In this document: piece after piece, positions 42,369 to 53,983 of the stretch
Layout: every line of letters starts with the position of its first letter
Numbering within the stretch: position 1 is the first letter of the stretch
Assembly: GCA_963678675.1 (NCBI GenBank)
Contig: OY783199.1
Coordinates: forward strand, 18,570,097-18,634,096
DNA length: 64,000 nucleotides
Direction of reading: 5' to 3'
Source of the DNA: Xiphydria camelus
Taxonomy: Eukaryota > Arthropoda > Insecta > Hymenoptera > Xiphydriidae
Notes under the pieces: model-generated
What the model was told of the DNA's origin: nothing
The model's database searches: none
What the model saw: only the letters and a program-made list of their open reading frames with translations
Made by a program: the position numbers and the translations under genes

Positions 42369-44999
42369 GCGACTCCGGTCGATCTCAGAAAAAAAAGCAG
42401 CTCTCGTTTCGCCACTCGCGACTCGATGTACACTCCGTCGGAAGCGCGGCGGCAACATAACAGCACCGGTATCGAGTTCGCGCCAAGTTGCTCGTTTCTC
42501 GACATTCCGCCTCGAGTTTTCATTAAAGAACCTCGTCGTCGTCGTGGTGGTTGTCGTCGTCGCCGTCTTGCCTCTCGAGGAGATAATAAATCGTCTGCAT
42601 CTGGGCGTGGTGCGACGGCGGGTGGTGTGCTTTGGAATATAGAATGTATATATATATATAGACATACAACTACAATAGAAGTCAAGGGAGAATTGTACGC
42701 GCGCGACGTTCGCGTGCAATGCGTGCCGCGCCGGCATTAGAGGGATTGGATCCGGAACGGGACCCCCGGATGTGTCTATAGATCGATCTATCGTAACTGC
42801 CTCTCGGCACCGTGCATTATCCCCGATGTCCTTGCGGGGCGCGCCGCCTCTTAGCACCGCGAGGTCGGATTGATTCGGAAACTTTGCCATTGTCGCGGGA
42901 AAGAGGCGGGGAGACTGCACTGAGAGAATTGGGTAGTAAAATCAAACCTAATCGCAAAGATGAATTTTCCTGGTTGCTAGTATCATACCTATTTATGATT
43001 AAGCAGATGATGAATAGAGTCGAAATAATTTTTGTTGCACGGTTACAGTTGCAATGAGAGGTTGTAATTTATAATACATGGTGTCCAGCGGTCAGGGAAC
43101 CTGGAAAAACTGGAATTGGCCTTGTCCCGCATTTTACCACAAACTTTGTAGATGTTACGATTAATTTTTTTCCATGTAGTGGTCGTAACTATTTTTAGTT
43201 ACCGGAACAAAAGAATTGTTGCGATAATTACGTAAAACTGGAGCAGTTGAGTCCAAAATAGTTGTCACAACTACTTTCTTTTCTCACTGTAAGTACAGTA
43301 TATCGGCGGCGAAATTGTTCTCTCCGTTGAAATCGCGCGAGTCGTTCGACCGTAAGAAATAGCGGTGAAAGGGCGGAAATTAAATTGGCCTCTAGTTTCC
43401 CCCTTTCCTCGCGTATCCATATCGAGTTGCCACGCCCTCTGATATCGGCGGGAGAAACGCTCGGAAGACATCGGTGACGATTTCAGCGAATGCGAATGCG
43501 CAGGGGGATACAATTGCATCGGCATTGACGCGCGCGCGAGATGCCGCGAATACGCGTCTTCCACGGTTACGGGTAAATCCCTGGCCGTTTATGGCAAAGC
43601 CCCGTTCGCGTTCCGTGCCCGCCTTGCCGAGATGGGAAAAATCAAAGAAGAGCGCGTGACGATTGAATTTTCACAACGCCGGGGAAAATGCGAGAGGTTG
43701 CTGAGATTTTCACAAAGGCGGCGTCCCCCCCCCCCCCCCCCGGTCTCGTCGCGGGAGGACGTCGTCAAGCGTATCCCGAGTTTTACTCCTATCCGGCGAT
43801 ATCGTGTCTCCTCTTCGGATCCTCGCATCGACTCTGATTCCGGGACCGTCGTGATTCCTTTAAATGAAGATCGATCGCAATCTCTCTCGGATACGAGTCG
43901 CGGAAGAAAGTTCTCGGGCGAAGAGGAAGATATCCAACCATCCCACGCAACTTCGCCGCGAGACTCCTCTTCCTTTATGCGTAGTTCGCCGAAAAAGAAA
44001 GTTGAACTTTGTCGCGCATGGGGTGGATGTCTGACGTCACCTTCGAAGCTTCCTCGCGCGACTAACGTGGCACCGCGCAAACACCGACGGGAGATCTCAT
44101 TTGTACGTTGCGCGGGTTATTTTTGATTCGTATTTTTTGTCAGAGAACTTTTCTCTCTAGAGAGAGAGCTCTTTGGGGCGCGTGAGGAGGAGAGGGAGGG
44201 GGAGAGGGCGTAACAGAATTTCCATGGAGGACTGAGCAGACAACGTCTACGCGGCGTCTAGACGTCAGGGAATGCTGGAAAACGTGGAATTTTTTGGGAA
44301 TTTTATATCTCACGAAGAAGTAACATACAGAAAAAGCTGGAAGAATTGTCTGAAATTAACTTATTATTTTAATTATTATTTATCTGCAGATATTGGGGTT
44401 ATCTGTTGGTTATCTTAGTCTGTAAATTTTGATAATTTCGAAAAATTCGAGAAATCCAAAAATATACGTCTTGAGATCTTCTAAAAAATTCGGAATTTCT
44501 GAGATCGATCGATGTTACATCGATATCTTAAAGAAAATATAAAACATCAGCAGTTTCATGTTAATTATTTGTTTTCATAAAATCGCTCATATTTCGGTAG
44601 GTACTTCATTAAGATTTCCCGAATAAATTTATAATTTTCGGAATCAGTATGAAAAAATACATCAAATAACGTAAACAAGAAGAGTTCAAGGGTAGGTTAC
44701 CTCTTGATTGATTCCAGCAGACGCTGTGGTCCACACAGCGGAAAACGCTTCGCAAGAAATGCACGGGGCGAGGGATCGGTGGGTGGGAGAGACACCCTCG
44801 AAGAGCTAAGTGTTAAGGACGGTCCACGTGTCGACTCTTTTTGTCAGCAAGGGCTGTTCTTCACGCGGGGCTGCTAAACTCACTCCTCTGTCACGGCCAG
44901 ATCTCATTTTTTCCCCTCGTGTTTCCATGTTTTTCGTCGAGTCCACCCCCGAATTTCGATATCGCATTACAATCAGATCCGAATATCGCGGCGGAACGA
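42369..44999. other. Intergenic, no gene seen
   Basis: Mixed CpG-rich and AT-rich DNA with a CGTCGT-type trinucleotide run (42535-42570). TCAGGGAA-CTGGAAAA lines at 43095-43115 and 44267-44285 look like pieces of one repeat. Frames up to 197 codons show no recognisable protein. Confidence 0.4.
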
Positions 45000-45295
45000 G
45001 TGCTCTCTTGATCTGAATCAGTGTATAGGCTAATTTTGAGTGATTCTCACTGATTTAAATTAAGAGAGTACGGCAAGAGTCACACCGAGAGAGCTTTTTT
45101 TTTATTTCGAAGATTTCTGTTTATCATTTGCGCGCGAACTTATCCGTTCACACGTACGGAGAGAAAAGAACTACTTGAATTACAATTTGAGTAGGATAAA
45201 CTACGATTCCCGCCCACTCTCTTAATCCGAATCAGTAAAAATAACTGAGAATCAGATTAAGTTCGACTTATCACTGATTCAGATTAAGAGAGCAA
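45000..45295. mobile_element. MITE with GATCTGAATCAGTG ends
   Basis: TGCTCTCTTGATCTGAATCA at the left is mirrored by TGATTCAGATTAAGAGAGCA at the right. Another GAATCAG/CTGATT pair lies inside. Related to 13473-13619. Confidence 0.75.
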
Positions 45296-45304
45296 GAAGC
45301 TTTA

Positions 45305-45500
45305 CAAAATTACACGGTAATTTGGTATTTTTCCTGGGGCACCGATAGACGTTCCTATGCAAACAGATATATCTGGTTAAACTAGCATCACGCACAGTTG
45401 TAAACAGTGAATAGAAATCTGCCCTCTGTACAAATCCTTGAAAATAAGTTCGAGTCTCAGCGCAACTGGATGAAACGGTAATAATTGCTGATTTCTTTTT
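45305..45500 (-). repeat. Copy of the TTCAAGAATTTGTACAGAG family
   Basis: In reverse orientation it carries TTTACAACTGT, GTACAGAGGGCAGATTTC and CATCCAGTTGCGCTGAGAC. Confidence 0.65.
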
Positions 45501-46326
45501 TTGCGCGCGGACCGTTTGCATGTACGCTACTCGTGGATTCCTTCGGATAATTTTTTCATATCCGAACAAATTAGCGAGTGCATCTGCAAGCGAATCACCG
45601 TTGATACGAATTCTACGGAAATCGCACTCGACGATTCGAATTCTCGATAGAAAATTGACTTCCGAGATAGATGCGCGCATTTAAGCAGATTTATCGAGTT
45701 ACGGCAGCATTGCTCGTACATCGATGTACAAACGCGAGGGCAACCTGAAAGGGGGTGGAGTGGAGCGATCCTCCCCACAGCCGTAACTTCTGACATATTG
45801 AAACGAATCAGAGTTAAAAGGGCAGCGTAAATAAAAATATGAAATATTACGGTACGCGGGGTTAAGCGAAGGGTGATTTATAAGTTAAAAGCTGGAGAGG
45901 GCTGTCGCTCGCTCGGTTCACCCTTACTCCGCGATCTCTGCGCTCAACGTCATATCGGGGATCGCGAGCTATACCTATAGCGGGAGTAAGGCCAGCTTCC
46001 CGGGAAGCATTCCTCTCCTCGCATAAATACGCGCGCTCGTAATTCATTTTTGGAAACGACACGTATCCGTGCGCTCCGCGGTGGGAAAAATTTTTCGTAA
46101 TTTACGACGGACGACGATAAGGAGAATTATCGTCACCCGGGCTCTTCGTCTCTTTTTGCTCGCGGAGACGAGTTATCTCGTTCGGGTATCGTTTTTGGAA
46201 ACGCGCTTTCGCCGGACTGATTGTTTACGGAGGAATGGCGCTCGTATGCTTCGTTCTTTGCAATTAATATAGAACATTTTTTTAATTTCAAATCGAGGAA
46301 AATTGGGGAAAAAACGCTTATGTATA
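45501..46326. other. Intergenic, nothing recognised
   Basis: Moderately CpG-rich. No protein similarity was recognised in the frames on either strand. Confidence 0.4.
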
Positions 46327-46587
46327 ATTGGCACATGCGTGGGAAAAGGGGTATAAGTCGAAATTTTTGGCTTTGACAAAACAAGGAAAACAGTTTGTTG
46401 GTGTCGCGATTGATCATAAATTAACATATCCAAAAATTGTCTTATGGAAGTGGCATTTTTTATGAGACTATCCTTTGATTCTGGGGTCAGATACATAATT
46501 TTGAAAATAAGAAAAAAGAAGTTGAATTATTTCCAATGACTCCAAAAATGTCTCGACTTATACCCCTTTTCCCACGCATGTGCCAAT
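46327..46587. mobile_element. MITE with 6-bp duplication TGTATA
   Basis: ATTGGCACATGCGTGGGAAA at the left is mirrored exactly at the right for about 45 bp. TGTATA flanks both ends (46321-46326 and 46588-46593). Confidence 0.85.
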
Positions 46588-46600
46588 TGTATATGATTAT

Positions 46601-46773
46601 GTAATTGGTTATAATCAGATCCAAAATTTTAGATTTTGTTCAGATATAAATATATATATAATCATATTGATCATATATGATTATCCTAATGATTATATAT
46701 GATTGTGAATAGTTTTTCATATATTATATAATATAATCAGATAGAAACAAATTCCGGATCTGATTATATCCAA
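46601..46773. repeat. AT-rich inverted repeat
   Basis: ATTGGTTATAATCAGATCC at the left is mirrored by GGATCTGATTATATCCAAT. The inside is a run of ATATGATTAT-like words. Confidence 0.6.
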
Positions 46774-46805
46774 TTGTATATGATTAATGATCATATATAA
46801 TTATT

Positions 46806-47058
46806 ATATCGATTCGTCCAACGAAGACTGTAGTAACTCAAATTTTGTACTTTTTGAATTACAAGTACAGAACAGGAAAACATAATGATATCTTCCCCAG
46901 AAAAGAGTCGTATCTCACAAAATAGTAATGTAGGCAACTAACATTACCATGTACGTTTAATACTATCTCCGATTTATGAACATCTTCCGTCGGAAACTAT
47001 CGTATCTCAAAAGTACAAAAAATGAGTTACTACAGTCTTCGTTGGATGAGTCGATATA
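46806..47058. mobile_element. MITE with about 50-bp inverted ends
   Basis: ATATCGATTCGTCCAACGAA with GACTGTAGTAACTCA at the left is mirrored at the right (TGAGTTACTACAGTC and TTCGTTGGATGAGTCGATAT). Confidence 0.8.
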
Positions 47059-47609
47059 TAAACATTTTTTCCCAGAAATATAATCGTTTGGACTGGGATA
47101 CAAAAAAATCTTCCCATATTTTGTACACCATCAGAAGGGCCTCAAAAATCCATCGCTTCGGTCCTTCTCAAAGGCTCGCCAAATTTCAGGAAACGCGTCG
47201 CCCACTTTGAAATAATTTCGTCGAGACGATCGAGCGGAGAGAGTTCCGCCTTGCACCCCGACTCTCCTCCAAATAAAACCGCTTCGAAGACCTACTATAT
47301 ATACGTATTTCGAGGGGAATAATAGATTTGCATTTGAAAGCTTCCCCTTCGTCCCACCCCTTTCCCGGGGGGTGGAAAGTCGATGAGCATTTACCTGCCG
47401 TGGTTTCGAGGGCTGACTCCATATTGATTTTCCTCGAGCGCCTCGAATACCCGTGCGGAAAAATTGTCGGGCTCTTTTTTGAGATCCATCGCGCGGTTAA
47501 GGGCCGTCAGCCGAGTAGAAAGCATGCAACGCGACATCGCGGCGAGATCAAAAGGGATGCGCGGTAGCGCGGTGGCGTCACTCTCGCCCTTCTATTGTCG
47601 TTTCGACTA
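47059..47609. other. Intergenic, nothing recognised
   Basis: Mostly single-copy in appearance. Short frames on both strands without recognisable similarity. Confidence 0.4.
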
Positions 47610-47895
47610 CACCGAGAGAAATAATTGCTGGTACCAACAAAATGTTTTCTTCAATCGTAAACATAATATAATTGTAGGGTTAAGCCATGGTTTTCTTCGA
47701 GCAAGAAAATATTTAATAGGCTCGAATAATTGTTTTTTGTGCGGGCAAAATTTCTTGTTCCCGCGACTGTATTCTTGAATCAAGAATATATTATATTCTT
47801 CGATTAAGAATCTGTAGTTTAAAAAATTCGTAAGTTCATATATTTTTGATTCAAGAAACATGTTTCTGACATTAGTAATTATTACTCTCTCAGTG
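47610..47895. mobile_element. MITE, CACTGAGAGAAATAATTGCT family
   Basis: CACCGAGAGAAATAATTGCT at the left and GTAATTATTACTCTCTCAGTG at the right. A TA follows the right end. Confidence 0.85.
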
Positions 47896-48145
47896 TATTT
47901 TCTTTCTCCCGGAAGAATATTTTTCATGCGGAAGAACCGACGATTCCAAGAATTCGACTTCAAAATTAGTTCCTTTGCCTGTATATGCATGGAAACAAAT
48001 CATTTAATATTATGACATCATTTATGTTACCGTAGCAAATATTTCAATTGAAATAGTGATAACAGATCGATTTGTGATCATAACAAGTCAATTTATTATG
48101 GCGACGAAAAAGAAAGAAAGCAAAGCTATGATTTTCATTGTAACC

Positions 48146-48430
48146 GAGCAATTTTTACTGTTTCATCCTTATTTTCAAGAATTCGTAAACAGGACACATT
48201 TTTATTTGCCATTTACAACTGTATACGAAGAAAAACGAACCGCCCACGTTACACAGTACTAATTATTTTTCTCGGGAAACCGAGAGAAATTCCTGTGAAA
48301 ACAGATATTATATCCGATCGAACTAGTATCTGTACAGTTGTAAACAGTAAATAGAAATATGTCCTCTGTACAAATTTTGGAAAACGAGCTCGAATCTCCG
48401 TGCCACTGGATGAAACAGTAAAAATTGCTG
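48146..48430. repeat. Inverted pair of the TTTACAACTGTA family
   Basis: TTTTTACTGTTTCATCC...TTTACAACTGTA on the left faces its complement on the right, with TTTTTCTCGGGAAACCGAG at the centre. Confidence 0.7.
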
Positions 48431-49486
48431 GTTTCTTTTATTCCATGCAAACCATTTTTATTATTCTAACAAAAAATACAGCTATAATAACATTTTCGAT
48501 GTTGTTACCGAGCCAAAATTGGTTCTTTCCGTGCAGGGGACGATTTTTTACGTTATCGCAAATGGACCACGAATGTCAAGTATGTAAAATTGCCGTCGAC
48601 CTCGAGGTTATCGCGAAAGCGAAGAGCCCTTCGGTAAACCTACCATGGTCGGACACGTGGTGTCCGTTTATTTATTCGAGCGGAAAGTACTCGAAAAATG
48701 TATCCTTTATTCGACAGAGGGAACGTCACTCGGACGGCGCTCTCGATGATTCCTCGGTTCTTCGAATAACAGGCAATTTACTCGAGAATATTTCCCGACC
48801 GTCTCGAGGGAGATTTTTCTCTGCCACCAGAATCGCGATAGCATTTTTTCTCCCTCGTGGGAACGATGCCGTGATTAAAGCTCTAATGAAGCCGGACCAT
48901 CGAGAATTCGTATATGAGGGACGACGATGCAACATCGACTTGACGTTTCTACGCGCGGTGATGACTCTCCCTGTTCGCCTGCGATGAGACGTGGCTCAGG
49001 CTCCGGGGACGTACATCACTCTCCTTATAATTAAAACGTCACTCATTCCCGTGTCTATTTATTTTATCGGCATGATCCTGATAAATGCCCCTTTCCGCCG
49101 CGAGAAGGAACCGGTGCGTTGAAATGGAGTAGGAGAGGGAAGGGGAAGTAGTGTACGAAATCCGGCGTGCGTATTGCATTGGCGTGTACGTAATTTTTTC
49201 TTTTTTTTTCAATTTAGTATTTAAAGCCTTATTGTAAGACTTGTTTAGCTATATAGAAACATATACACACCCAGGAAGAAGGTCTAGTTGAATACGAACC
49301 TAATGGAAACATTTATTTGAGTTGAATAGGAATTTATTCACATCGAACAAAAGTATATTTGAATTAAACAAACGTTCTACTAGGTTCGTGCTGGATTAAA
49401 ATAATATGCAAAATATTTATCAAATTCAAGTAGATTTTCGTTCGATGTGCAGATAGTTTACATTCTTCGAAAAAGTTGCAAATGTA
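48431..49486. other. Intergenic, nothing recognised
   Basis: A 195-codon plus frame (48400-48987) starts inside a repeat and has no recognisable similarity. The rest is AT-rich. Confidence 0.4.
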
Positions 49487-49766
49487 CACAGAGAAAAATA
49501 ATTTTTAGTAGATCCAATTAATTATTTTTCTCTGTGTTCGTCCGTAACTTTTTCGGGATCGCAAGTAATTATTTATTTACATCAATGAAATCTTTCTTTC
49601 ATATATATTAAGATATATTTTCCTTGCAATCACATACTATTCCACATGGTTGTGTAAGGAAGAGATATCAAATTAACGTATTAAAACATTTCATTAATGT
49701 AAATAAATAATTACCTGCGACCCTGCAAGTCATTTTCAGTAGATCCAACTAATTCTTTTTCTCTGT
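49487..49766. mobile_element. MITE, GCAAGTAATTATTTATTTACAT family
   Basis: ACAGAGAAAAATAATT at the left, CGCAAGTAATTATTTATTTA inside and AATTCTTTTTCTCTGT at the right. A 55-bp mini-hairpin with the same ends sits at 49487-49541. Other copies: 58815-59372, 63130-63245 and 63455-63700. Confidence 0.7.
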
Positions 49767-49800
49767 TTATTTATGAATATCTGCTTGTGTAATTAACATT

Positions 49801-49986
49801 TCACTGCTGAAAGGTAGATGTGTAGGTACTTATTTTTTGAAAGTTCCTGACCAATTTAACTCTTTCGGCGTCATACAGGAGGCATTGCCACACATGATTT
49901 AAATCTTGAAATTTGTAATTGCAAGAGCATTTTGGGTCGCTAACAATTTTAACACGCGTGTACGTATAACACACCCCATTCGCCAC
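49801..49986 (-). pseudogene. Non-LTR retrotransposon C-terminal fragment
   Basis: The frame reads PKCSCNYKFQDLNHVWQCLL then YDAERVKLVRNFQK. The spacing C-x-C...D-x-N-H-x-x-x-x-C is the zinc-finger-like C-terminal motif after the reverse transcriptase and RNase H of Jockey/R1-type LINE ORF2 proteins. Only about 60 residues remain. Confidence 0.6.
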
Positions 49987-50517
49987 TTTCCTTCGACCCT
50001 CGTTGATAAAAAGAGATCCAACCGCGTCGAGACGATCTCGTTGTTTCCTCGTTCGCGTAAGTTATAATCCCACTTTATTCGTCCGCGTAATCAAATAGAT
50101 ATATAACCGAGGGGGAGGAAGCGGCGGCGTCCAAATTCCATAGGGACGACGAGGGGGTGATTCCCGGTTTATATCGCGAGCCCCTTATATCTTCACCGAG
50201 ATTGCTATGCGCGAAATATCGGAGAACCTTATATATTTCGAAATATCCCGATAGCCTCCGACGCGCCCTCTCCTTCTCGGGGCTCGCGGCCTTCTCCCTC
50301 GCGCGTTCCTTTCCACCGATTCTCCGGGGGTTTTCTGGGAATACCTTCGGATAAGGATGAAATTGACAGTTTAGCGGATTCGAAAGGTAGACACCCTCGT
50401 GATAGTTTGAGAGACGTCTGCTTGTCTTCATGGCGGAGGATAAAACGTAGCGTATGATTGGGAACGAATGTCTCGCCTTCGATACAATTTGCAGCGCCTT
50501 CGTCATTTTTTCGTATA
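49987..50517. other. Intergenic, nothing recognised
   Basis: CpG-rich. A 181-codon minus frame runs into the next MITE and has no recognisable similarity. Confidence 0.4.
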
Positions 50518-50743
50518 CACTGAGAAAAAAATGTACTTGATCGATATAAAAGTGCCTTTGGATAGTCCCAAGAGAGTATTTATTCGATTTAAATGAATAT
50601 CGATTTGATTCAAATAACATCTAATTCATTCAATAATCTAATATTATTTGTGTCCGACCGATATTCATTTAAATCGAATAAATACGCTCTTGGGACTATC
50701 CACAGGCACGTTTATTTCGATCAAGTAAATTTTTTTCTCGGTG
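50518..50743. mobile_element. MITE with GGATAGTCCCAAGAG arms
   Basis: CACTGAGAAAAAAATGTACT at the left and AAATTTTTTTCTCGGTG at the right. Arms include GATAGTCCCAAGAG and ATTTATTCGATTTAAATGAA. TA precedes the left end. Confidence 0.85.
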
Positions 50744-51249
50744 GAGACGCGCGATTTTGACGAGCGATTATATCTTTTCACCGTGGCGATCGAACGGTCG
50801 ATCCCGCGCGGTTTCTCCTCGCAGAAGTACACGGACAGACTGCAAGGTACTGTTCCATTAGTCGGATGGATAAGCTCTGTATCCGGACAGCCATACAAAT
50901 TCGTATAGCAGATTTTATGCAGGATTCTGACTAGTGAAACTCCTGTATGAATCATTATATTAATTAATTTATTGAAGACTTTTTTCAACTAAACCTTTCT
51001 TTTTATCCCATTCTATAATTTGAATTACGCTCAAATATGTCCGACTACTAGGACGTGTCCTGCTATACTTTAACAGCAAATTGTACTGTATTTACAATGA
51101 AAAAGGTACGCATAACAATTTTTCTTTAGCAACTAGTCAATTTCAATGTAAACTATGTCAATTTAATATTTTCAACAACAAAAAATTACTGTAGGTGCCG
51201 CATTATAAAAATATTCGAAAGCCCTCATGTGTATTTCTTTTATTGTAAA

Positions 51250-51490
51250 CTAGCAACCGCCCGCGATTTCGTTCGCGTAAATGCTAGATATACATATGCT
51301 ATCTCGGACTTCATTGCCTTCTGCAATTCGCCTATACATAATTTTTATACATCTTTTTTACGGTAAATGTACTATTTTCCAGAAACTCATCCGTTTATCC
51401 GTTTTTACGATGACCTACATCACTAAAATCGTCACTCGTCAGCTCCCTTTTATCAAAACCTCGTGAAACACAGCCTGTGTTCATTCGGAA
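51250..51490. repeat. Dispersed repeat fragment, CTAGCAACCGCCCGCGATTT
   Basis: CTAGCAACCGCCCGCGATTT CGTTCGCGTAAATG is a line common at the edge of arthropod LINE-tail or Helitron-like repeats. Class not assigned. Confidence 0.45.
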
Positions 51491-51603
51491 AGTCCAGGCT
51501 CCTGATCAGTAAAACACTTTTTTCATTCGAATCAGTAATTCCACAGATAACCGCCGACAATAAAATAAACTCATAAATTTGTCCTCTTTATTATTTCAGT
51601 GTG

Positions 51604-51822
51604 CACTGAAAAAAAATAATTTAATGCCGATCCAAGTAGCCGTTGACATGAATAGTACTAAGAGCACATTTATTTAAGTCAAACTTATCGTCATTGAATC
51701 AAGTATCTATATGTTATTAAATTAAGTACAGATTCAACGAGCATACACTTGTCTTAAATAAATATGTTCTCGGCACTATTCATGTCGACGGTTACCTGAA
51801 TCGGAAAATTATTTTTTTCAGT
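51604..51822. mobile_element. MITE with ACATGAATAGTACTAAGAGC arms
   Basis: CACTGAAAAAAAATAATTTA at the left and AATTATTTTTTTCAGT at the right. GATCCAAGTAGCCGTTGACA and its mirror lie inside. Same family as 63727-63943. Confidence 0.8.
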
Positions 51823-52575
51823 CAAGAAGTATAGATACAGTCAAATTTACCGGTATCAGTCTTTCCGTGTACTCGAGATTTGTCGGGCCGCGCTCGATCG
51901 CGAGATTCTCGCCACTCGTCGTCGGCTGAAAATCCGTATACCGCGCCGTGTGTGTGGGTGCGTATATATATATATATATATACGCTCGAGGCAAAGTCCG
52001 CCCATCCGGGTGAACAATGAAGACCATCAATCCACCTCTGGAGCGGAGTGGAGAACTCCACTTTCTCCTGCACCCTCGTAGCTGGCTGTTCGCCACCGTC
52101 TTTCAATCCCTAACCAACCTCCCATAGCGCGAGACCCTACGGCATCCTCCCAACCTTGCACTTGCCGCGGCGGTTTCGAGGCGTCGATGTGTAGGGCGTG
52201 CGCCGCCGGTTCGCCCTGCTTCTGGAGCGCGTCCCGGAAGACCGCGTGCCCCGCTTCCCCCGCCCATACCGCCCTCCATCCGCGTAATTCGAACGATTTG
52301 TTTGGCGCATTCTGGAGCGCCAATATCCGCCCTATTTTATAACGTCGCGACGAGCTTCGGGCGGAATCGAATTCGCTCTATCCGTATCCGTCGGCTTGGC
52401 GCCTCTGCTCGAAATTCAGTCTTGCGCTCGATCGGAGCCGATCGACGATGCTTTTTTTGACGTAAATCACGTCTTTCATATACCTAGCAAGGTATATGAT
52501 CGGAAAATGCTTTGACCGTCACGCTCGCATTACACGATCGTGCACCGCCTATCCTTCATGATCTGGTACCTGTAT
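51823..52575. other. Intergenic, with (TA)n
   Basis: A TA run at 51963-51980 and a GC-rich block at 52000-52330. The 98-codon minus frame there has no recognisable similarity. Confidence 0.4.
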
Positions 52576-52863
52576 ACTGAGAGAAATGATTCTAATTGCT
52601 GGTACCGAGAAACTTTTTTCTTCAAACAAAAATGTAATATAATTCCAGGATTTAGCTACGGTTTTCTTCACGCAAGAAGATAATTAATAAGCTCGAGTTA
52701 TTGTTTTTTTTTCGCGCAGAAAGAATTTCTTGTCACGATGAAAATATTCTTGAGTTAAGAACATAAATTCTTCGAACAAAAATCTGTATTCTTAAATATT
52801 TTCAATATCATATATTTTTGGTTCAAGAAATATTTGTTTGGTACTAGCAATTTTTCTCTCGGT
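52576..52863. mobile_element. MITE, CACTGAGAGAAATAATTGCT family
   Basis: ACTGAGAGAAATGATTCTAA at the left, GGATTTAGCTACGGTTTTCT inside and GCAATTTTTCTCTCGGTG at the right. TA on both sides. Confidence 0.85.
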
Positions 52864-53034
52864 GTAGAACAAAAATGGAATCCACTCTATATATAAGAAT
52901 TGCGTGGGTATTGAGAACGCCTACGAAAATCTCATTGTTACACACTCCAATTAGATAAAGATGATGGTGAAGAACAGAGAATATGCGAGAGGGAGCCCCT
53001 TTTACGTTAAATATCTTATCGGCTCAGAGATAAT

Positions 53035-53175
53035 ATGTATTTGATCTCAACAAAATATTTTTCTTGATAAACTATATCAACTTGAGACAATAAAACATTT
53101 TGTTGGGACAAATAAATATTACTCGAGCCAATAAAATATTTAGTTAGTGATATACAAATAAACATTTATTTGTAT
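53035..53175. mobile_element. Fragment of the GGGACAAATAAATATTAC family
   Basis: TTGTTGGGACAAATAAATAT, then CGAGCCAATAAAATATTTAG, matches 33160-33235. Confidence 0.6.
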
Positions 53176-53425
53176 GTGGGAAACGACGTCCAGGCGTCGC
53201 CTCTGACGAACCGCGTCGTAAAGTCACCGGGTGGTGTCTCCGTGGAATATAAATTTATTACGAAACGAGCGAACGAGGAGACGACGAAGGAATCGTGTGA
53301 GTTGGAGTGAGAACGTCACCACAAATGCGTATAAGACTCTTTCTGTGTTTCAAAGATTCATCCCGTTTGTAGGACAGAGAGGTTCTTATGTGTTCATCGC
53401 GGCATTCTCACCGGGACTCGCAAAT

Positions 53426-53672
53426 GAGGCTATCAGTGCAACAATGGCCTAACCCACAAATCTACAGTTTCCTTTTTAATTTTCAATTTTATCCCTAACA
53501 ATAATAACTATAAGGCAACAGTGACCAAAGCAACTTTTTTATAGTCGTTCATAGATGGCAGCGCCATAGGTACTTATTGCACTAACTGTTATCATTGATG
53601 TACGGATGCAACACTGACCTAACCCGAAAACTGTAGATTTGTGGGTTAGGCCGTTGTTGCACTGATAGCCTC
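53426..53672. mobile_element. MITE with AAAT target duplication
   Basis: GAGGCTATCAGTGCAACAAT is the left edge of 46-bp inverted ends (to CTACAGTTT). AAAT lies outside both ends (53422-53425 and 53673-53676). No coding sequence. Confidence 0.85.
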
Positions 53673-53811
53673 AAATATCCTACGTTGAAACGATATGGAT
53701 TCCACTCTATGCATCCGCTGTATCGGAAATCGTAGTCACAAGGGTGATAAAACGAGAAAAAAATAATTGGTACATATGAGTTTATTGAAAGTTGATAAGC
53801 GCTGATTACTA

Positions 53812-53983
53812 CACTCAAAAAAATTTGGCCACAACTAGAAAATTATAGTAATTGCAGTGATAATTTTCTTCGCACAATATAGCAAGAATTCTTGCTACGC
53901 TAGCAATATTTTTCTAGTTGTCACCAAATAATGTCTGAGGCAGCCAGAAATATAGCTGGATTAGCTAAATATTTTTTTCAATG
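53812..53983 (-). mobile_element. MITE containing TAGCAAGAATTCTTGCTA, reverse copy
   Basis: Reverse complement of 15348-15505 at high identity, somewhat longer at one edge. Confidence 0.8.

Noticed and set aside
42327..42920. 197-codon minus frame
   Set aside because: Runs over a GTC/GTG trinucleotide repeat and a MITE end; no domain seen.
48400..48987. 195-codon plus frame
   Set aside because: Starts within a dispersed repeat and has no recognisable similarity.
52027..52323. 98-codon minus frame with a protein-like composition
   Set aside because: No similarity recognised, and adjacent frames in the same GC-rich block are equally open.
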